From NCBI GenBank assembly GCA_914767715.1, contig OU612074.1, positions 7,145,501-7,209,500 on the forward strand: DNA of 64,000 nt, written 5' to 3'. Source of the stretch: Membranipora membranacea (lineage: Eukaryota; Bryozoa; Gymnolaemata; Cheilostomatida; Membraniporidae). The notes beneath the pieces were generated by a model that worked only from the letters and a program-made list of their open reading frames with translations, did no database searches and had not been told where the DNA came from. The translations under genes were made by a program, and so were the position numbers. Positions 25,065 to 37,589 of the stretch are shown one piece after another (the stretch's first letter is position 1; each line of letters opens with the position of its first letter).

Positions 25065-25407
25065 ATGAGTTGCATTACGCTCATTTTAATGTCTCTCCTG
25101 GGCAGTGCATTATCCCAAGCGTTCCAGCATCAATGTGAGGGAACAATAACCGAGGCTGCAGGATTCAGTGGTTCTATAGTATCTGTAGGAGCCTGTAATC
25201 TGACTTTGACAGGCGTTTCGGGCAGATTCAGTATCCCTGGCATTGCCATCGGTAATAACTGTGACATTTCCGATCAACTTACCATCGGGAGTAAAGCCTT
25301 TTGTTTGGATGAAAAGGTGAAAGATACACTGATTGAAGCAACCAATGAGGATAAACTGCACTTTAACTTTGGGGGAGTGAACCCCTTCACACTCAAGTAC
25401 TATAAAG
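25065..25407 (+). CDS. Gene 2 exon 1: signal peptide and CUB-like domain
   Basis: ATG at 25065 follows acceptor-like TTATAG and TTCCAG sites. Leader MSCITLILMSLLGSALSQ, then QHQCEG, GACNLTL, NNCDIS, AFCLD: four cysteines in pairs as in CUB domains, though with shorter spacing than the classic family. Sequon at NLT. Ends TYR-TYR-Lys with one base of a Gly/Ala/Val codon before GTATGT. Confidence 0.88.
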
Positions 25408-28400
25408 GTATGTGAATTGACTTTTCCTAGAGCGAGTACAGAATACTAAGCAAACATCCATACTCTTATGTCCTGCTGAAATTCGTAACGCGCATCTCAA
25501 TATTCCATTGTATGGCTGTAATTTTATGATTCAATTTCTCACTAAGAAGATCGCAGTGTGGCTTTCCCGAAAGGAACAAATATTAGTTAGGAGTTTAGTT
25601 ATATGTTAAGGACACCCCAAAAATGTTGTTAGACTAAAGAAGCAAGCACTACCAAGTAGATCGTTGAATTTTTTTACAATCCAAATCCAACAAAACTTTA
25701 TCATTAAAAAACTGCCTGACCCTAACATGCATTGGTCTTTGAATAGGCTTCCAGTATTTTGTTCTTCCCACGCATTTTGCTACAAGCTCTAACATTCAAA
25801 CTAAATTCTATCAATAGCGTATGAGGTTACGGCAAGGGAAAATCAGTTCATAAACGAGGATGATGAGAACCTTTCTGATGGTGTTATTTCAAGTACAGGA
25901 TACCCAACTCAACAGGTTGACATCGCCCAAGCCAATGCTTACTTGTACAACATGCCTCATCCCGCTTATCTGACATTCACCCTGTTTTCTGATGCGGATA
26001 TGATTCCTTCTACTGGGGCAAAAGTTCAGATACGATCTTCATTAGGGAGTACCTCCGTTTATTTTACCTCAAGCTTATCGTCACCCGCTAGTCTGCTGGA
26101 AAATGGGACAGGAAATCTGGTCATTGAAGCCACAAGTAATCCTGAGGATGAATATCACCCAGCATTCATTTTGGCATTCACAGGTGAGTCTACCATACAC
26201 GATGCTATACATAGATTGTTCTAGATATTGCCAAAATATGTTGAAAATTTACATCATATATTAGCCAAATGCTCAGCTGCGGTTGTGAGTTAGTGGCATG
26301 TGTGAGATAGTGGAAGGCCAAAAACTAAGCTCGGAACCAATGAACCTGGAGAAAAATTTGTTCAAGTTTCATTAAGGATTGTAAGAAGCTGCAATCTCGA
26401 CTCCTTAGAGAATTCAGACAGGGTAACGAGTAAATTTTCATTCAACGTCATGATTATTTTAACACTAAGTTTTAAGGTAATATCAAAGGCCGATCCGAAT
26501 ATCAACATATCATGTTCTGTTGGAAAGCTACCGAGCTACTAAAAATGAATATCTGAAAAAAAACTTGATTCGATGACGTTGTGTCATTTTAGGGAGGAAA
26601 TGAGGCAGAAATTCTTTGGGACTTTTGAGGTGTTTTGGGCATTATTTTGCGTTAATTTCAAGAAAAATGAAGCTGCAGTGAAAAATTCTGTTGGCATTTC
26701 CTGTGTGCACCATGGTTAATGAAAGCGGCTTCGTATGTGAGAATTTTCAAAAACACTTTTTTCGGCCACAATAATACTTTGTCATTCGGACAGCGTAGTC
26801 AATGTGTATAATATTTGAAGGGTAATCTAAAAGAAAATCATAGTTAATTTTGTTTCCAGCCTGTAACCTGTTCTTAATTAATGATTGAAATTTCACATAT
26901 TTTCACGGCTACACAAAAAAAATGCGTTGTATGGCGTCAAATTTAGACCAGTTATATATCAAAGAAAATTAAATTGTACAATGAAAGTAATCTCTAAGTA
27001 TACATTCCACCTGTTTGAAAGTTTGTTGCAATCAATTTGACTCCCCCACCAGCATTGAAAAAAATTTCTGCCTCATTTCCTCCCTAAAATGACACAACGT
27101 CATCGAATCAAGTTTTTGTTCAGATATTCACTTTCAGTAGCTCGGTAGCTTTCCAACAGTAAATAATATGTTGATATTCGGATCGGTCTTTGACATTACC
27201 TGAAGTCTTATGGTTAAGGAATGACCTAATAGTTGTGAGATTCAGAGTCCCTATGTGCCAATTCATATAACCATATTCAAAATAGAGTGTGGAGAAAACT
27301 TGGAGGAGGGTGGAGTTATTTCTAATAAACCTTATGATGATGGTAGAGCTCAATGATGATGCATGAGGATGATTATTTAGTTTGTTGGGGTTGTTATATT
27401 TTATAGCCAGCTGAAGACACTCCAAACATACATTTCTCTGTGCTCATGCAAGGGTTTAGAGGCCAGATCCAAGCATAGCAAAAAATCAAGATATTTTCTT
27501 TTTTTCAGTTGTCGAATGTGATATGAATTCAATCCCACCAGTGGATAATGCCAGCTTAATGGTAACACCGGTGCAACCTCCGGTGAATGGGCTAAGACTA
27601 CCAGGGGCTGTGTCCGCTACGTACACCTGTCATGACGGGTTTATACTCACTAACTCAGCAAAGGATAGTGTAGATTGTGTGGCCGATCATGAACTTCGAG
27701 TAGGAAGTAACACAGATAAGCATACTACTGCTGTGTGGACTAGTACTGAGGGAATCAAGTGTGTGGAAAGTAAGTTTATCTAGGCTGGTGATACATCCGA
27801 GTACTGTGTAACATGAAAAATCATATTGTATTGCTCTATAAAAATGTACTCAATGTAAAGATTATTTTGAATGATATCATTTGGAGACAGATAGGCATAG
27901 TGCGTTTTTGGAGTAATCAAGCTACTCCAGAAATTTATTTGCGTTGCTTTGCAATAATCAGAGGACTTATAACTGCTGAGACAAAAAATTCACATATATG
28001 TCTTACTGTCAGCAGCATTCACCCTCACCATGGTACCAGTTATGGGCAATTCAACTCAACTTGTCTTTGAGCATAACTAATATTGCTATGTTTCTGCATG
28101 AAAGGTCTAAGGTTCAGGTCTATTTTCAAACACTTAGCCGAAGTACTAATCATTATTAATTTTTGTTGTCGTTTTAGTTCACTCATCCTGTGAAAATTCT
28201 ATCCCTCTCGTGGAAAATGCGGCATCTGAGGTTTTACCAGGAGGAATGAGTGTGAACTACACTTGTAACGAAGGGTACCACTTTAACTCTTCGGTCAGTA
28301 CATCAAGTTGTATCTATGAGTATAATGAGACTGGAGCTTTTGCGGAATGGAGTAGTGCTGAAGTTATAGGCTGTAAGAGAGGTGAGTGGTTTGATCTAAC

Positions 28401-31400
28401 GAGTCTCAGCTCAGTCTCATTGGCTTAATAACATTTCATGTGTGCTGGACGGGTCTAGCTCTTAATATCATATAAAGACAGTACTTGTACACATTAAATT
28501 GCTATAAAACCTTTTTTATCAGATTAGCATTCAATGCGTGTAAATGTGGTAAATGGTTTGCCAGATGTTCGCTCACAACATTTTATGGGCCATTGAAACC
28601 AAATGGTGAACCTAACAAAAGAGAGTGATAATAATAATGACCGTATAAAATCTGAAGTTAAGCTTTGGGCTGCACACACAGTGATAGTGGTGTGTCTTTA
28701 CTGTGATGAATGTTTCCATCATCTGTAGTAGAAGAGTTTTTCAAGATAAAAAAAATTAAGCTGTGTGCAGCCCTGGAGAAGGTGCTGACATTTGCATAGC
28801 CGCTGCAGGGCAACGACTTCGACAAAACGAAGATATAAACATGTGTACAAGGAAAAGAGTGCTCAAAATAATAATATTGCAAAAAATGAGCAGCTCTGTT
28901 TCCTCCCCAGTCGACCAAATATATTCTGTTAGTACAGACTAAGCAAGCCCTTGAAAAAAGGCTATCCAAATAAATTCCCACATTAGTTCACAGCTTAGAG
29001 GACCAAAAGTGTATCTTCTAATACTAAAAGTTTAATCGCTCCCCGGCCCTTGACGTGTTGGATCCATGTTTCTGAGTGATGATTACAAGCACAGGACAAT
29101 AAAGCCAGGACTCTGAGAAGAGGATGGTAAGTGTTATTATGTAATAAACGAATGATGGATGAATTTTAATGCACTACTTGTTTTTTCCCCTCGGAGAAGC
29201 TATCTGACATGCATTACAATGCTACCTTCAGGAGTATAGACTGCAATAAGATTTCAAAAGTATACAATTTCTAAAAACTTCAGAGATCTTTGTTTAACTA
29301 TCACTCATTTTATACCACCTTAATTCAATTTGATCTAATTTGATGTTTGCTTAAGATATAAATTCTAACTTACTAAGTCTAAGTTCTGGTTTCTTCCCCT
29401 GCATGCTCTGATATTTTTGTACTCATATTAATATTAACTCCTAAGCTTTTACTTCCATAGGTAGCCTCAACCACCAAACTTTCCTGAATTTGATTAACAA
29501 CAATACAACCTTCATACTGACAGCAATCGGGTTGAAAAACCCAGTGACTATGGGATAATCAGCCAGAACCAGAGCCAGAAGCCAGAAACATCTACACTAT
29601 CGATGATCAGCATCAGAAAGGATAACCAACAGATCATTTTCCTCTTCCTATCAATGCAGCGACTGACGACTGTGATATATGGGACTCTCTACGGAACAGC
29701 TTAGCATCATTTCTAGTTGCAATTCACAGAGGCATCTGTTGTAAAATATAGAAATGGAACTCCACGGCTAGCATTGCTCTCTTTGAAAAAGCTGACAGTG
29801 AAGGGAAATATGAATAGAAGGGATAAAAACTAGATATCTCTGAGTGGAATTCACCCTACAGACAATTCAGTTTAGTGATTAGCTCACCCAAACTTAGTAT
29901 ACATTTTCGTGACTCACAGGGATGTGAGTTATCAACCGAAAGGGCAGCAGACTCATATGCGCATTTGGAAAGGCGTTAAGCATCTACAGTATGACATCGA
30001 TTTGAATTCAATTAAATTATTTGGACATTTAAAACTCTCTGGGATCCAGTTTTTCAGCATAATTGACGTGGAGCAGTTTGAAGAAAGTCTGTAACATTTG
30101 GAAATGGAGCTTCACTGCGAGCACAACTTTCTTTGGAATATTTGACTGTTATGTGATAGTGATCTGGACAGATGGTCTAAACAACAGATAATTTCTTGGA
30201 AAAATTTACCATACTAGCAGTTGATTAACAATTAAATATAGTGAATAGGCTCTCGCTAGCTTATTACATTTCAACGGACTGAAGTCATTTTTCCGCTCAA
30301 CCTGCATCAGACTCCTAAGGTGATAGGTGTCTGGCGATTACAGGTCATAATGAAAGTCTTGATCAACAGACATTCATTCCACTTTTTTTCCTTGTTAGAA
30401 ATTACAATTACCTTGTATCTCATAGTATTATGTGTGAATGTTGTACTAAGTTGTGCAATCAACTATCCGATCCCCATTTAATCCTAGGGATTTTAACCTC
30501 TACGCAGTATCTTTAAACATTCTCGGAGCAAAAGTATCGAGGTAACATACACCATGGTCTCTGACCTCCATGTTTGAACTATGTGTGTTGTGCTGGTCAG
30601 TTTTAAGGTTTATGAAAACCAAAGCTCTGTGTATATTGCCAATCGCTTTGACATAGACTTACATGTACACCATTTCAATTTCATTGTTATTTAAGCTGTC
30701 ATTGGGCAGAACGATTAACTTTTAGCCCTAATCTCAGCCCAATAAACTGCCACAACTTAGTTTTTTATCACCAGGCTGAATTCCTCTTCAACAATTTTTT
30801 ATGGAGATATTGAAAATTTGAAGGTGGCAGTCTATTGGATTTTTACAGTCTATTGAACTCAGTGGAAAAAAGAGGGCAAACAAGTAGGGGGAAGGATGCT
30901 GGCAAGAAATATCTGTTTCAAATCATTTATGACCTTGTCTGGCAAGGGGATATACACAGATTTCCGTATCGGTTTGAGGATAAAACAGAAGAAATATTTA
31001 GCCAACGAGGGCACATAATCACACCTATACTGGCAGAAGTAAAAGGTAACCAGTCTGCAAAATGCAAAATTTCCGACAGTAGTATTGTGTTTTCATTACT
31101 AGTGTCATGTCACCTACAATGAAAGTTTATTCTTAACATGGATCACTTTTCTATTTCTCGCAGTATATAATATCAATGCCCCGGGAAACCCCACTACCTA
31201 TCACATACATGCAATAGTATTTCGAGCTGCACGTAGGAAGTGGGCGGTAGAGTGGATAGAGCTGTGCTTGTGCAACAATGAGTGGATTACCGAACGGGGA
31301 GATAGTATTTGTGAATACAGTCGCTTGGGGATGATAATGATTCTGTCTGCACAACCATGTGTTTGAGTGTCGGTCAGTGCCACGATATTCGGATTATATA

Positions 31401-32814
31401 AATCTCATAAACCATGAACAAGACGACCCAGCAGATTCGATGGGGACACAATCAATTCCTACTCTACAAAACATTTATTGGCATAGCTCAATATTTAGGG
31501 ATAATATGAACAAGAGAATACAGCTAGGTGAACGTGACCAGACCATCCCTTAATACTGAACAGATTTAAGCTAGGACCCACTCTGTAGTGATGATGAACT
31601 TGTATCCTGTTCTATAGCTGGAGTTATCAGTCTAATAATCTTCCTAAATTAATCTGTAGATAGGTCAGTCCTCCTGGCTGTTTTGCTGCCAATAGAACTG
31701 GGTAAATGTGTTACTGTTTATCTTCATTAGCTCAATATGATCTCCCACGGTTGAATTCCGATTGCGTTAGATTACAACTTCACATGCTTATTGACCTGTC
31801 AATAGCTCATCTCAGCCGTATTTGTTGTGTTCATATAAGTGATATCTGTAATCTGTATTCATCTATGTCAATCTCACTTTCCCAAATGTCCTCATTTATC
31901 TATCCGCTGAATCTAGGACTGCAGAAGCCATATATGCAGATTATTGTGTCATGAGATGTAACACTGCTCAAAGGTCAAGGTATATCATCGGGAAAAGAAC
32001 TGCCGTCAGAGCAAAGTATTTAGTAGCCACACACTGCTGTATTTGTGCAATAAATTAAAAGTTTAAAATTTTTTTGAAATAAGTTTTGTTTATGAGAAAA
32101 TGGGATAAAAAAGCTCACATACAACCCTATTAAATGGCCAATCCTATATTATATGTGAAATCGATATCATAATCATAATCATAATTTATGAAGATTTCTC
32201 TAAAAATTAATGAGAATGAAATGAGATATCAGCTGGTTTAGAAGACGGATCACTTGGCAATTTGAATGTGAGTGCATGCAACATGTAAGAAATTAAGCCG
32301 TTACATTGATATGAAGAATTGTAAGTGGCTGCTTATTTGGTTTCCTCGTTGCAGTCAATTCAAATCCTCGCTTTGACATCATGCTTAGAAATGGTCAGGC
32401 TATTCCCTATGCTAAACTTTAAAATTGGTTCAACTGGTACACATCTTGTATGAATACGGCAGTGGTAGTGTTATTGATTTATTTATTACACATCACTCAC
32501 AGACAATGACATGGCAAAGTTTACATACATACTGTCTCTGGAAAAAGCTATGGCATGCTGGTAGTTTTTCTTTGCTATCGATCACTGTTTTGTAGATGGT
32601 ATAAGTGCCGGAGTAATAGCCATCATCGTCACTCTGACGGTTTTAATTGTTGTGTTACTGCCAACAGCAATCATTATTTACCGAAAGAAGACAGGGAGAG
32701 ATACATGCTGGTAGGATTTAACTAAAAGATAATTGGTATGGGGAGTGACTATCTTTCTGCATGTATTCCATACATTGATGTGATATCGCTCATTTTTTTT
32801 AAAGGATCTGCTGA
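25065..32814 (+). CDS. Gene 2: intact CUB-CUB-CCP-CCP transmembrane receptor
   Basis: Six exons (25065-25407, 25818-26183, 27509-27769, 28178-28381, 32596-32710, 32805-32814) sum to 1299 bases and encode 432 residues without a stop. Signal peptide about 1-18; four-Cys CUB-like domain 24-114 (Cys 24, 44, 66, 80); Cys-free CUB-like domain 115-236; CCP1 237-323; CCP2 324-391; one TM helix at about 395-417; short basic tail. It should be a type I cell-surface protein. CUB and CCP modules mediate protein-protein contact in complement, fertilisation and immune receptors, so recognition or complement control is plausible but unproven. The last exon codes for three residues only. A second TM-tail pair at 37127-37653 could replace the last two exons in frame, giving 444 residues. 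Confidence 0.82.
25818..26183 (+). CDS. Gene 2 exon 2: Cys-free CUB-like domain
   Basis: 366 bases (122 codons), phase 1-1. Reads LSDGVISSTGYPTQQ, YLYNMPHPAYLTFTLFSDA, LVIEATSN, AFILAFTG. It has the strand pattern of a CUB domain without cysteines. Donor GTGAGT. Confidence 0.85.
26184..27508 (+). other. Gene 2 intron 2
   Basis: 1.3 kb, more than half of it the foldback element at 26461-27215. The 3' end has a strong polypyrimidine tract (TTTTCTTTTTTTCAG). Confidence 0.8.
26461..27215. mobile_element. Foldback element in gene 2 intron 2
   Basis: Inverted arms of about 155 bases: 26461-26616 and about 27055-27215. Shared words include GATTCGATGACGTTGTGTCA with AGGGAGGAAATGAGGCAGAA, and the reverse complements on the right. 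The centre (about 440 bases) is non-coding. A non-autonomous element that leaves the splice sites untouched. Confidence 0.88.
27509..27769 (+). CDS. Gene 2 exon 3: CCP domain 1
   Basis: 261 bases (87 codons), phase 1-1. VVECDMNSIPPVDNA, LRLPGAVSATYTCHDGF, VDCVADH, AVWTSTEGIKCVE: four cysteines and Trp in CCP order. Orthologous in position to gene 1 exon 3 and gene 3 exon 3, but more diverged than those two are from each other. Confidence 0.88.
28178..28381 (+). CDS. Gene 2 exon 4: CCP domain 2
   Basis: 204 bases (68 codons), phase 1-1. SSCENSIPLVENAASE, VNYTCNEGYHFN, SSCIYEYN, AEWSSAEVIGCKR. Its IPLVENA opening resembles CCP1 (IPPVDNA), so it may be a duplicate of CCP1 rather than kin of the cassette CCPs of genes 1 and 3. 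Confidence 0.87.
28382..32595 (+). other. Gene 2 intron 4
   Basis: 4.2 kb. Contains a short inverted pair (GGCTGCACACA at about 28668 and TGTGTGCAGCC at about 28762) and a diverged tRNA-like stretch near 31220-31390. I looked for further CCP exons and found none. An open frame at 30835-31122 has no recognisable features. Confidence 0.6.
31220..31390 (+). mobile_element. Possible diverged tRNA-derived SINE
   Basis: TAGAGTGGATAGAGCTGTG resembles a tRNA box A, and CCATGTGTTTGAGTGTCGGT resembles a box B about 100 bases later. Both are degraded and no target-site duplication was found. Confidence 0.35.
32596..32710 (+). CDS. Gene 2 TM exon
   Basis: 115 bases, phase 1 to 2. After TTTTGTAG it reads DGISAGVIAIIVTLTVLIVV and on through a continuous hydrophobic helix to IIIYRKKTGRDTCW, a basic stop-transfer. 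It is 18 bases longer than the 97-base TM exons of the other cassettes. Confidence 0.87.
32805..32814 (+). CDS. Gene 2 terminal exon (three-residue tail end)
   Basis: After CATTTTTTTTAAAG, G completes Trp, followed by Ile, Cys and TGA at 32812-32814. The acceptor and frame fit the phase-2 donor at 32711, but so short an exon could be coincidence; a later acceptor is possible. Confidence 0.5.
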
Positions 32815-34828
32815 AACAAAAATACTGACATTGTACCAGTTAAAAGATAAACACTAATTTAGCTTGAGTTAATGTGAAGATTTGAAAATGAACAGTCTCA
32901 AAGATATGCAAAGATATGCCATTTAGTCAGACAAAACCTCTTCCAAGTCACTTTGCAAATCACTTGAGTCACTTTAGTTATCGGCAATATATCAAAAGAT
33001 TTGCAATTGCAGCTTTAAAAATCGGCAATCCCGTGTAAATAAGAAGCTAGGACACCGAGTATGAGAAGCTTCCCTGGAAGCTAATGATGATGATATGGAC
33101 AGCCGGAAACCGTTCAAAAGAGAAACATCTCCACTCTGAAAACAATTATTAACATGAAGATGATGGTGATGGTGATTACGTTTCTTACAAGTTAACCCTA
33201 TTAAAAATGACGGCAACCACGTTGTTGTCGAAACATACCACAGAGCATAGTAAATATGACTGCAGGAAGGTCTCCAAAGTCAAAGTCATTTGTGTTCTGA
33301 CAATTACTATCCGGGCAGCCGCATAGACCCCACAAAATGCCTTACTTATTCCTGTGTATGGCAATGTGCATATTTTCTGGAATCTGTTACCTTATGATGT
33401 GTATAGAAATGACTTTGTGTGCCACAAAGAATATTTTGTATGTTGTAAGACATAGCCCATTTTTCATTGGTCACTTTCAAAAACGTCTTTGAATGATTTT
33501 TTTTTCAATTGCTGCATTTTTTTAAATCCCTAAAGCAGTAATCTGAAGGAAAGTCAATTAAAAGTGACTGCAAATTTAATAGTAGTCCTCAGCAGCCAGC
33601 AAGCCCTAGCCCAAATGCTAGTAATGCAATGCACACGGATTTAAGAAACAGCATGAAGCAGCCGGTCAGTTTTTCTACTATGTTAACACTTTCACACAGA
33701 TCGGTTGCTGCTCATTCTTATTCTCAAAACCCTTGTAAAGTCTCATTCTGTCTCAGGTTTTGATGAAGTTAAACCCATAAAATATCCAATTCTTAATATA
33801 CTGAAGGTTTCCATATATTGAAAAATATGCTACCTGTATGTGTGAACATTTGTTTCTGTCCTAATTTATTTTTGTTCACACAATTTGCACATCCATGGGA
33901 AAAGATGTGCATAATAAATGATCAATTTTTAGTGTTTGGTTTTTTTTCAGTCTATCTTATTCACGATTTATTTATGAATACTAATTGAGAAGTGTGTGTG
34001 ACGTAACGTAACAGCGCTTCTGTAAGATAGATAGCGTTATGTTATCGCTCTCATTAGATTTAAATAACAATATTAAAACAGTCTTATATGTTTAGATTCT
34101 TCAGACCTTGTGTGCTGACCATAGTACTGAGATAAATCTTCTTCAAAAGCTCCATGCAAATCACATACCATTTTAACAAACGGTCAAAATAAAGTAAAAT
34201 GCAAAAAAAAAGAATTGTAAAAATTCAAACTCTTTTTCATACAGACACACTATTTACATGTGTATCTCTGATCATTACAATCACTTTACCGAATATTTTC
34301 CCTCCCTCCCTCCCACCCAATTAATTAATTTGAACTCTGGTCAGACACCAAACTCTTGAATTGATGAGATGATACTCACGCCAAGTGAATGTAGTCACTC
34401 TCCATCGATAAGAGATGTACATCAACAGTACATCACATGATCTGTTTGCCCTTTTTGAATACCAACTATCTGCGACGCACTTACATTCACCCTGCATATT
34501 TCGAAACAAATATTTATTTAGGATACCAAAAACAAACATGAGATACTTTTTGAAGGAATTGTTACCATGGAGCTTTTCTGGCAGCTAAGAAAGAAGACTG
34601 GTTTGGGGGCCTGGGAGTTTCAGAAAATATTATTGAATAATGAATATTAATCCTTCTTCAAATTCAGAATTGTACATTATTCCAAAAATCGAGATGACAG
34701 CTACAAACAATATGACTTTGCCTGGTAGGACTCACTCAACTGGTACACACCCTCACATAAAACTGTTTGATAATAATTTGCATTTCTGCAACTGCAGATT
34801 CCTGATTGAGTTGTTATTCTCTTTCTAG
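32815..34828 (+). other. Between gene 2 proximal and distal cassettes
   Basis: About 2 kb, AT-rich. I see no CCP, TM or RNA signal. A pyrimidine-rich stretch precedes the acceptor at 34827-34828. Confidence 0.45.
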
Positions 34829-35021
34829 TCAGCTGTGGTTCTCTGCCCTCTCAGTATATAATCAATTCTAATCTCACTGACTCAAGATGAATACATGGAC
34901 ACACTCCCCTTTTCATGTAAAGATGGCTATAAGCTATCTGGTGGAGGATCTGTTGAGACCCAAGAATGTCAGGCAAATGGCAAAGAAGGAAAATGAAAAG
35001 AGGTTTCAAATTGTGAAGACG
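34829..35021 (+). pseudogene. Gene 2 distal cassette: broken CCP exon a
   Basis: Acceptor CTTTCTAG and donor GTAAAT are kept. It opens SCGSLPSQYIINSNLTDS, like the cassette CCPs of genes 1 and 3, then is frameshifted. In the other frame it reads LPFSCKDGYKLSGG, QECQANGKEGK. The length of 193 bases is not a multiple of three, and TGA at 34994-34996 sits where the CCP Trp should be. Confidence 0.8.
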
Positions 35022-35237
35022 GTAAATTAATGCGATGCTCATGGTATAATCAGAGGCTATTACCAAGTCGCACGATTTGTTGTTCGGCGTACCCCTAGTA
35101 TAAGATTTGAAAATATCCAGCTATATGAAATGCCCCTAAACTAAAATTGCAGAACCATATTTTCATGCCCAACTCATTCTGAATATCCACTGAAATTTGA
35201 TCTTTTCTGGTTCAGACTCCTTAAATTTTTATTTCAG

Positions 35238-35423
35238 TACAATGCAATGACCTTCCAATTGAGAACGGTTTTGATATCATTGATCCGCCGGAAGATCGAA
35301 GGTACAAAACCGTGATCATATTTCATTGCAAAAAAGGGTTCTGTCTACCCAATGGAAACCAAAACAATTCATTTACGTGCAATGAAGATGGAAAATGAAT
35401 AAGAAATTCTTCATGCACAGCTG
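35238..35423 (+). pseudogene. Gene 2 distal cassette: broken CCP exon b
   Basis: 186 bases (62 codons), phase 1-1, acceptor ATTTCAG and donor GTAAAT. VQCNDLPIENGFDIIDPP, FHCKKGFCLPNGNQN, FTCNEDGK, then TGA at 35396-35398 in place of the conserved Trp, then IRNSSCTA. A single G-to-A change would account for the stop. Otherwise a complete CCP. Confidence 0.82.
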
Positions 35424-35821
35424 GTAAATTTTCATTCGCTTTGCTCCCAAGACGACCAACTGCCATTGTCATGATAAAAAAACCTAAGATCTGCTCATGA
35501 GATGGCACACCACCTGGTTACTATCTAACATGTAGTCGTTTAAGTAACAGTCTATGCATGTGTAGATAGAAGAGGAAGATTGCCATTTCATCACAGCCCA
35601 GCTCTGGTTCAGCTTTCGTTCCTGTTCTCTGCTCAGCTCCCAACCTCCGTGTCCAGGTGTGTTCATAAACACCCTAAGTTCTACTCTTTCTTTCCTTATG
35701 ATTTATATATTGTTGATCTTTGAAATTCCTGTCTCATGCGTTAGTTGTAACTGTTCTCTTGTGTGAGAAATTACCCCTTTCTTGATTCACCAGTTACTCT
35801 ACCTCTTTGGTTTTCCTACAG

Positions 35822-35895
35822 CTTGCCACATGCAAAATTTGACCACAAATGAGTATGAAGATGGTCCAAGACAATGGATGTTGCATGAATGATGA
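35822..35895 (+). pseudogene. Gene 2 distal cassette: CCP remnant
   Basis: After TTTTCCTACAG it reads ACHMQNLTTNEYEDGPRQW and then stops at TGA. Only the start of a CCP-like exon can be recognised and no donor is clear. Confidence 0.4.
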
Positions 35896-37126
35896 ATGAT
35901 GCAAACATGCATTTTAATTTACTACGCGAATTTCCAAGAATATGAAATTAGGCTGCAATCACAACATCATCATAATTTTTTTCAGTGTAAGGTTACCATT
36001 TAAATTCTAGTAGCTAAGAAGTTCACAAAATTTAAAGGGGTCTGGGAACGCTTATTGGAGCAATACTTGAAGGTCTAAGCTGTTATCAATCTTTGTATTA
36101 TTCCTGCGATTTTTCTTATTTGCAGAAGTCAAGATGGAAATTCTCAACAATTTAACTATTTTTCATCTGATATGGGTTCATAAGCTTTTCCTTACTGGTT
36201 TTTACAAACCATTAACCATTGATGTATTTAAAGAGCTGCTCATGTCTTATGTTGTGTTCCTTTTCTCATTATAGGCCTACCCATATTTTATGCCATAACT
36301 TCATATGGAATGTTGTGCAATTTCCAATTGTCCTGCCATATTACTGTTTGCATTTTTCCTTATAATTATTGCAAATAAAATTCTGTTTTCAGAAAACTGG
36401 TGCCAATTGATCAACCTTCAAGGATATACAACCAAGGAGTAACAGCTTTTACTCCTTGATTTAACTAAACTTAGAAAATTCAGACCTTATTTACTGATGT
36501 ATGTTCATCATACGGATGAAAAATGGCTTGTACCTCAATTTAATATAAAAGTACTGCTCTCAGCATTTGAAGTTCCTCTGCACTTTATCTTGCAATATTA
36601 AATTAGGGTGCAGTCCTAGCTCAACAGTAATGGGCAGGTTTTTCATTGCAAGAGGTCAGTGTTTGATTCCCAGCGCTGTGGTAGTGTCAAGAAGAGCATC
36701 CAGCCACAAATGCTGCAGTGCCCTTTTAGAAATCCTTGCCAATTGCTTGCACCCTGATCATATAATTATATAACACGTTGGAGTGTAAGCCAGTAAGCTT
36801 TATATGCATTTCCGTAATTCATGTCCCACTGAAGATGAAACGAACGACTATTTCGTTCCTAGTGAGCCATATCATCTATCTTTACCGTCCCTTAGACATT
36901 AAAAACATCATTCTCTCATGTCCAATAGAAAGAAGCCAATTTAGAAAGTACAATAATATCATAAACACAGCATGTAACTACTGTAATGATCAGAACTGCT
37001 CCATGCCTAGAATTTACAACCTTGTAGCTGTGATAACATTCCCTGTGCTAAGTCACAAGCGTTGAAATCCACATTTCACTGATTACGTATTGACATGTTT
37101 GATCTGTTCTTATTTCACAAATACAG
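35896..37126 (+). other. Gene 2 distal region before the second TM exon
   Basis: Holds the SINE at about 36605-36780 and a short hairpin (AAGGAGTAACAG near 36434). After TGTTTTCAG (about 36393) there is a 16-codon open stretch containing WCQLINLQGY, too short to call an exon. Confidence 0.4.
36605..36780 (+). mobile_element. tRNA-derived SINE
   Basis: GTCCTAGCTCAACAGTAATG (box A like) and CAGTGTTTGATTCCCAGC (box B like) are about 45 bases apart, followed by a tail containing AGAGCATCCAGCCACAAATG and an AT-rich end. No clear target-site duplication. Confidence 0.65.
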
Positions 37127-37223
37127 AGAGTTGGTTGATACCTGTTCTGATTACTGCTCTCTTCTTACTTGCTGCTGTAACAGTTCTGCTCATATCTTAC
37201 AAGATGAAACTGCTTTGCTTCAG
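37127..37223 (+). CDS. Gene 2 distal cassette: intact TM exon
   Basis: 97 bases, phase 1 to 2, acceptor AAATACAG and donor GTATAA. Reads ESWLIPVLITALFLLAAV, TVLLISYKMKLLCFR: a single TM helix with a basic edge. Same length and phases as the TM exons of genes 1 and 3. It is open although the CCP exons just upstream are broken, so splicing from gene 2 exon 4 straight to it would be in frame. Confidence 0.82.
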
Positions 37224-37589
37224 GTATAATTACTACTGTAACTAGTTTCATATTATCATATTCAGGGGCAGCTTTACATTACAAGAAGATAGGCAATTTG
37301 AGTGTACGACCCTCACCCTGCACAAAAATGTCAAGTTTTGTTAAAGTTTGATGTATGTTTGGGACAGGTATAACTATCACTGAAACTAGTTAGTTGTAAT
37401 CTTCATGAAGGCTTTGCCAATACAGTTGGTAGCCAATGTGAACATATTTCTTCTAATTTCACCAGGAGTCTAAAATTTAGCAATGCCCTACCCTTGATTC
37501 AGAAGAAAGTATGCGCTTCTACCTGTATATTCAACAGATTTAGTTTCTTAACATAAAGTCTTTAACTCATGTCGTGTCTTTTATTACAG

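Noticed and set aside
35396-35398. TGA at a conserved Trp position, hinting that TGA might encode Trp
   Set aside because: All intact CCP exons here use TGG for that Trp, and TGA ends the tail exons of genes 1, 2 and 3. Standard nuclear code with broken exons is simpler.
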